Source: Magnolia sinica
Taxonomy: Eukaryota > Streptophyta > Magnoliopsida > Magnoliales > Magnoliaceae
Assembly: GCF_029962835.1 (NCBI RefSeq)
Contig: NC_080577.1
Location: 5,704,001-5,768,000, forward strand
Length of the DNA stretch: 64,000 bases
Direction of reading: 5' to 3'
Part shown: positions 61,795 to 64,000 of the stretch, piece by piece
Numbering within the stretch: the stretch's first letter is position 1
Layout of the letters: each line of letters starts with the position of its first letter
Position numbers and translations under genes: made by a program
Notes under the pieces: generated by a model
Databases searched by the model: none
The model's input: only the letters and a program-made list of their open reading frames with translations
What the model was told of the DNA's origin: nothing

Positions 61795-61915
61795 CTCAGT
61801 GGTAGACTAATAAGAGTTCCAAAAGTTCATTGGTTGGAGTACCCTTGCGCTGAAAATTCAGCTGTGGTGTGACTGCATGTTAAGAAAAAGAAAAAAAAAA
61901 AGAAAAAAAAAAAGA
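61795..61915 (+). repeat. tRNA-derived SINE-like sequence
   Basis: CCTCAGTGGTAGACTAATAAG, then GGTTGGAGTACCC (box-B-like, decayed), CAGCTGTGGTGTGACTGCATG and an A-rich tail. Same family as 570-735, decayed. Confidence 0.5.
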
Positions 61916-62499
61916 GAAAAAGCCATCATTGTAATTTCTAAGTATTTGTTTAAATAAGAATTATGACATGTAATTTAAGAACCAATTGAAATGAAGGTAA
62001 AATGCATCAATATATTTTCACATCATAAAATCATCAATGTGGTAGTTCTTATAATATTCGTTCAACCAAGCAGCATTCTTCTTTTTCCTAACTTAAGGAG
62101 ATGGAGGTGATGGATGTTGGGACCCAGCCTAATCAAGATAGCCAATAGCCAGGGCTACTCGCCATAACTTATTTTTATAGACTTTATTTGTTTCCCATGG
62201 GTGTTGGCTTGAACAACTCTCATTGAGGATAAATAAAGAACTGAAGATAAAAGAAGTTTATGATGATTTCCTTTCAGGATAAAATAAACTATGTGACAAA
62301 ATTATCATTGCAATCAAACGTAAGGTGATATAATCGGCACATGTAGCAATACCATCATTGCAAGGAAATGTAAGTGATGTAATTACATAATTATAAGAGT
62401 AAATGATTATGACCAATTTGCAACTATTAAACCTTGGAAAATCAAATAGGTTAGCTCAATCATTGGACTTTGAAATGCGGTGACCATACGGCGGTGACA

Positions 62500-62735
62500 T
62501 CACTTAGCGAAATTTGATTGGGCCATGTATTGGGCCACATGTTGCTGCTAAAGATAAGAGGAGTTCAACAAGTACATACTCGATAACTTTTAAATATAAT
62601 TTGAGTGAGGCCTCATTTCTCATTTCCAGCCGTGGCTTATGGCCCAATCAAATTTCATGGGAGATTACATGATGACCCTACCACCACAGACCCCCATAGT
62701 GACCTAATGGGTGGGATTTGATTGGGGCACGTGGT
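62500..62735. repeat. Small inverted repeat
   Basis: GCGAAATTTGATTGGGCCATG (62518) and TGGCCCAATCAAATTTCATGG (62640) are inverted, and GGGATTTGATTGGGGCACGTGG (62715) repeats the first again in direct orientation. Origin unknown. Confidence 0.55.
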
Positions 62736-62999
62736 GCTAATAGAGACGGAGTCGTGCAAAGTAAGTTTGGAAGTTGTCAGGTTCTTATAGCCATATGTGG
62801 TCCGCTCAAATCACTGGAACACTTCATCTTGAACCTTCTTGATGGTAGGACCATCATTTGATATACATCTTAGTTAATCAAAGATTTAAACTTGCTTCAT
62901 TTTTAGGTTCATGCCCTGAAATGATTTGGAAAAATGAAAGGATGACATTGATATACAATACACATATTAAGGTAAATCCCATGGTAAGAGCTGCACCAT

Positions 63000-63560
63000 C
63001 TCAGGTAAGGCTGCGCTTCACCTAATCAGCTGTTTATTTCGAGCGTGGCTTGGTGGTGGGATCCCTGATGTGGGGGCCACCTTAATGGATTGAGGTGGAC
63101 CATAATTTAGGAAACAATGGTAATTAATCTTTTTATGAACTTATCAAATAAACGTTTTGCTCGCCACGTAAAAATTTTAGTGGTAGGGATTTAATCATGA
63201 CTATTTATTGTGATACGGTCCACCTAAGAATTAAGTAGGTTTTGTTGCCCAGAGTCTTCTCTTACTTGTACTCTGGGTTACAGGGAGTCTACGTGTACGT
63301 GTCATTTCACCACCGGAGTGGGTCTTTATGACCTAATCAACAGATTGGATGTCAGATAAACAGTACAGTGGACCTTAGGAGGATTTAAATGATGGATATC
63401 CAATCACTATTGTTTTCCTGTGGTGTGGTCCACCTAAGATTTATATCCCTCTTTTTTTTAGGCTAAAGCCCTAAAACGATCTTTAAAAATGGATGAACGG
63501 AATGGATGAAACACATACATCATAGTGGGGCCCACAGAGCACTGACCACCAGCCACGGGG
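63000..63560. mobile_element. GGGCCCAC/CCGTCCATCCG-type element, diverged
   Basis: Interior words AATTTAGGAAACAATGG, ACAGATTGGATGTCAGATAAAC and CCTGTGGTGTGGTCCACC, then GGATGAACGGAATGGATG and ACACATACATCATAGTGGGGCCCAC at the right end. The left end is not clear. Confidence 0.55.
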
Positions 63561-64000
63561 CTGGTGTGAGGGGGAGTAGCCAATCCGTTTCCCCCATTCT
63601 GCATCCGTATTCTTTATCTGGTAGTGGGACCCATCAAAATGACGGTGTGATTTGAAGCACGAGGCAGACACTTGCGTGGAATCTCGTGACTCAGCATGCC
63701 ATATGTTGGCGATGCACGCGACCCAAAACCACCCATCCCTCCAATGCTTGTTCGATGAAGGAGGGTTGGTTATTAAAGGCTCGCCAGTATTCCGCTAAGA
63801 GCAGAAAAAGAACCAGTCAGGATGCTGAGTGTGCGCTCACACTTGGTATAAGTGGAGAAACTCATTCACACTTAGCTCAGGTTGCTGCATCTCGGCCCAG
63901 AGTACCGCACAACCAAACAAGTCTCTCCACCCATTCGGCACAACCTATCCTGAAGCTATGCCAAGACTGCCTAACAGATCCCGAGCAATCTTCTAAAGCG
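63561..64000. other. Window end, possible start of another gene
   Basis: GC-richer than the rest, with no short-element words after about 63700. There is no usable open frame, but it could be the promoter or leader of a gene beyond the window. Speculative. Confidence 0.25.

Overview
This is a plant nuclear (flowering plant) window. Evidence: split genes with GT-AG introns, plant-type protein families (LSD1-like zinc finger, FLOE/DUF1421), Ty1/copia retrotransposons, L1-type LINE remnants, tRNA-derived SINE-like sequences, and many short inverted-repeat elements with the theme GTGGGGCCCAC / CCGTCCATCCG. I associate that theme with magnoliid-type genomes, but this is only a weak impression.

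Three protein-coding genes can be built exon by exon with all phases closing. (1) An LSD1-like zinc-finger gene of the LOL2 type lies on the minus strand (1481-14451; 4 exons, 110 aa). Its last intron is 7.7 kb long and filled with retrotransposon debris plus a broken copy of its own exon 3. (2) The second-largest subunit of RNA polymerase II, RPB2/NRPB2, lies on the minus strand (16740-32244; 25 exons, 1190 aa) and looks intact. Its large introns hold a LINE, several foldback elements and simple repeats. (3) A FLOE1-type DUF1421 protein lies on the plus strand (36725-45503; 3 exons, 552 aa). RPB2 and FLOE are divergent, with about 4.5 kb of short-element-rich DNA between them.

Mobile DNA. 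2070-9405: a copia element split into two oppositely oriented, complementary halves, extra LTRs, and a 1.49-kb offset duplication carrying LOL2 exon 3. In both halves gag-pol runs antisense to the LTR TATA box, the initiator-tRNA primer site and the polypurine tract. 40951-41647: a copia LTR with a LINE nested inside it, in FLOE intron 2. 42982-43961: a foldback element filled by a degenerate minisatellite. 45713-51911: two 3' copia halves arranged as a 6.2-kb inverted repeat (arms about 3.04 kb, 108-bp spacer) starting about 210 bp past the FLOE stop codon. 53.5-64 kb: no gene recognised; short inverted-repeat elements, two with clear 9-bp target duplications, and a diverged segmental duplication (55060-56870 versus 58860-60560).

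The three genes are housekeeping or regulatory loci and do not form a pathway. What stands out is the architecture of the repeats and how far the genes have tolerated them.
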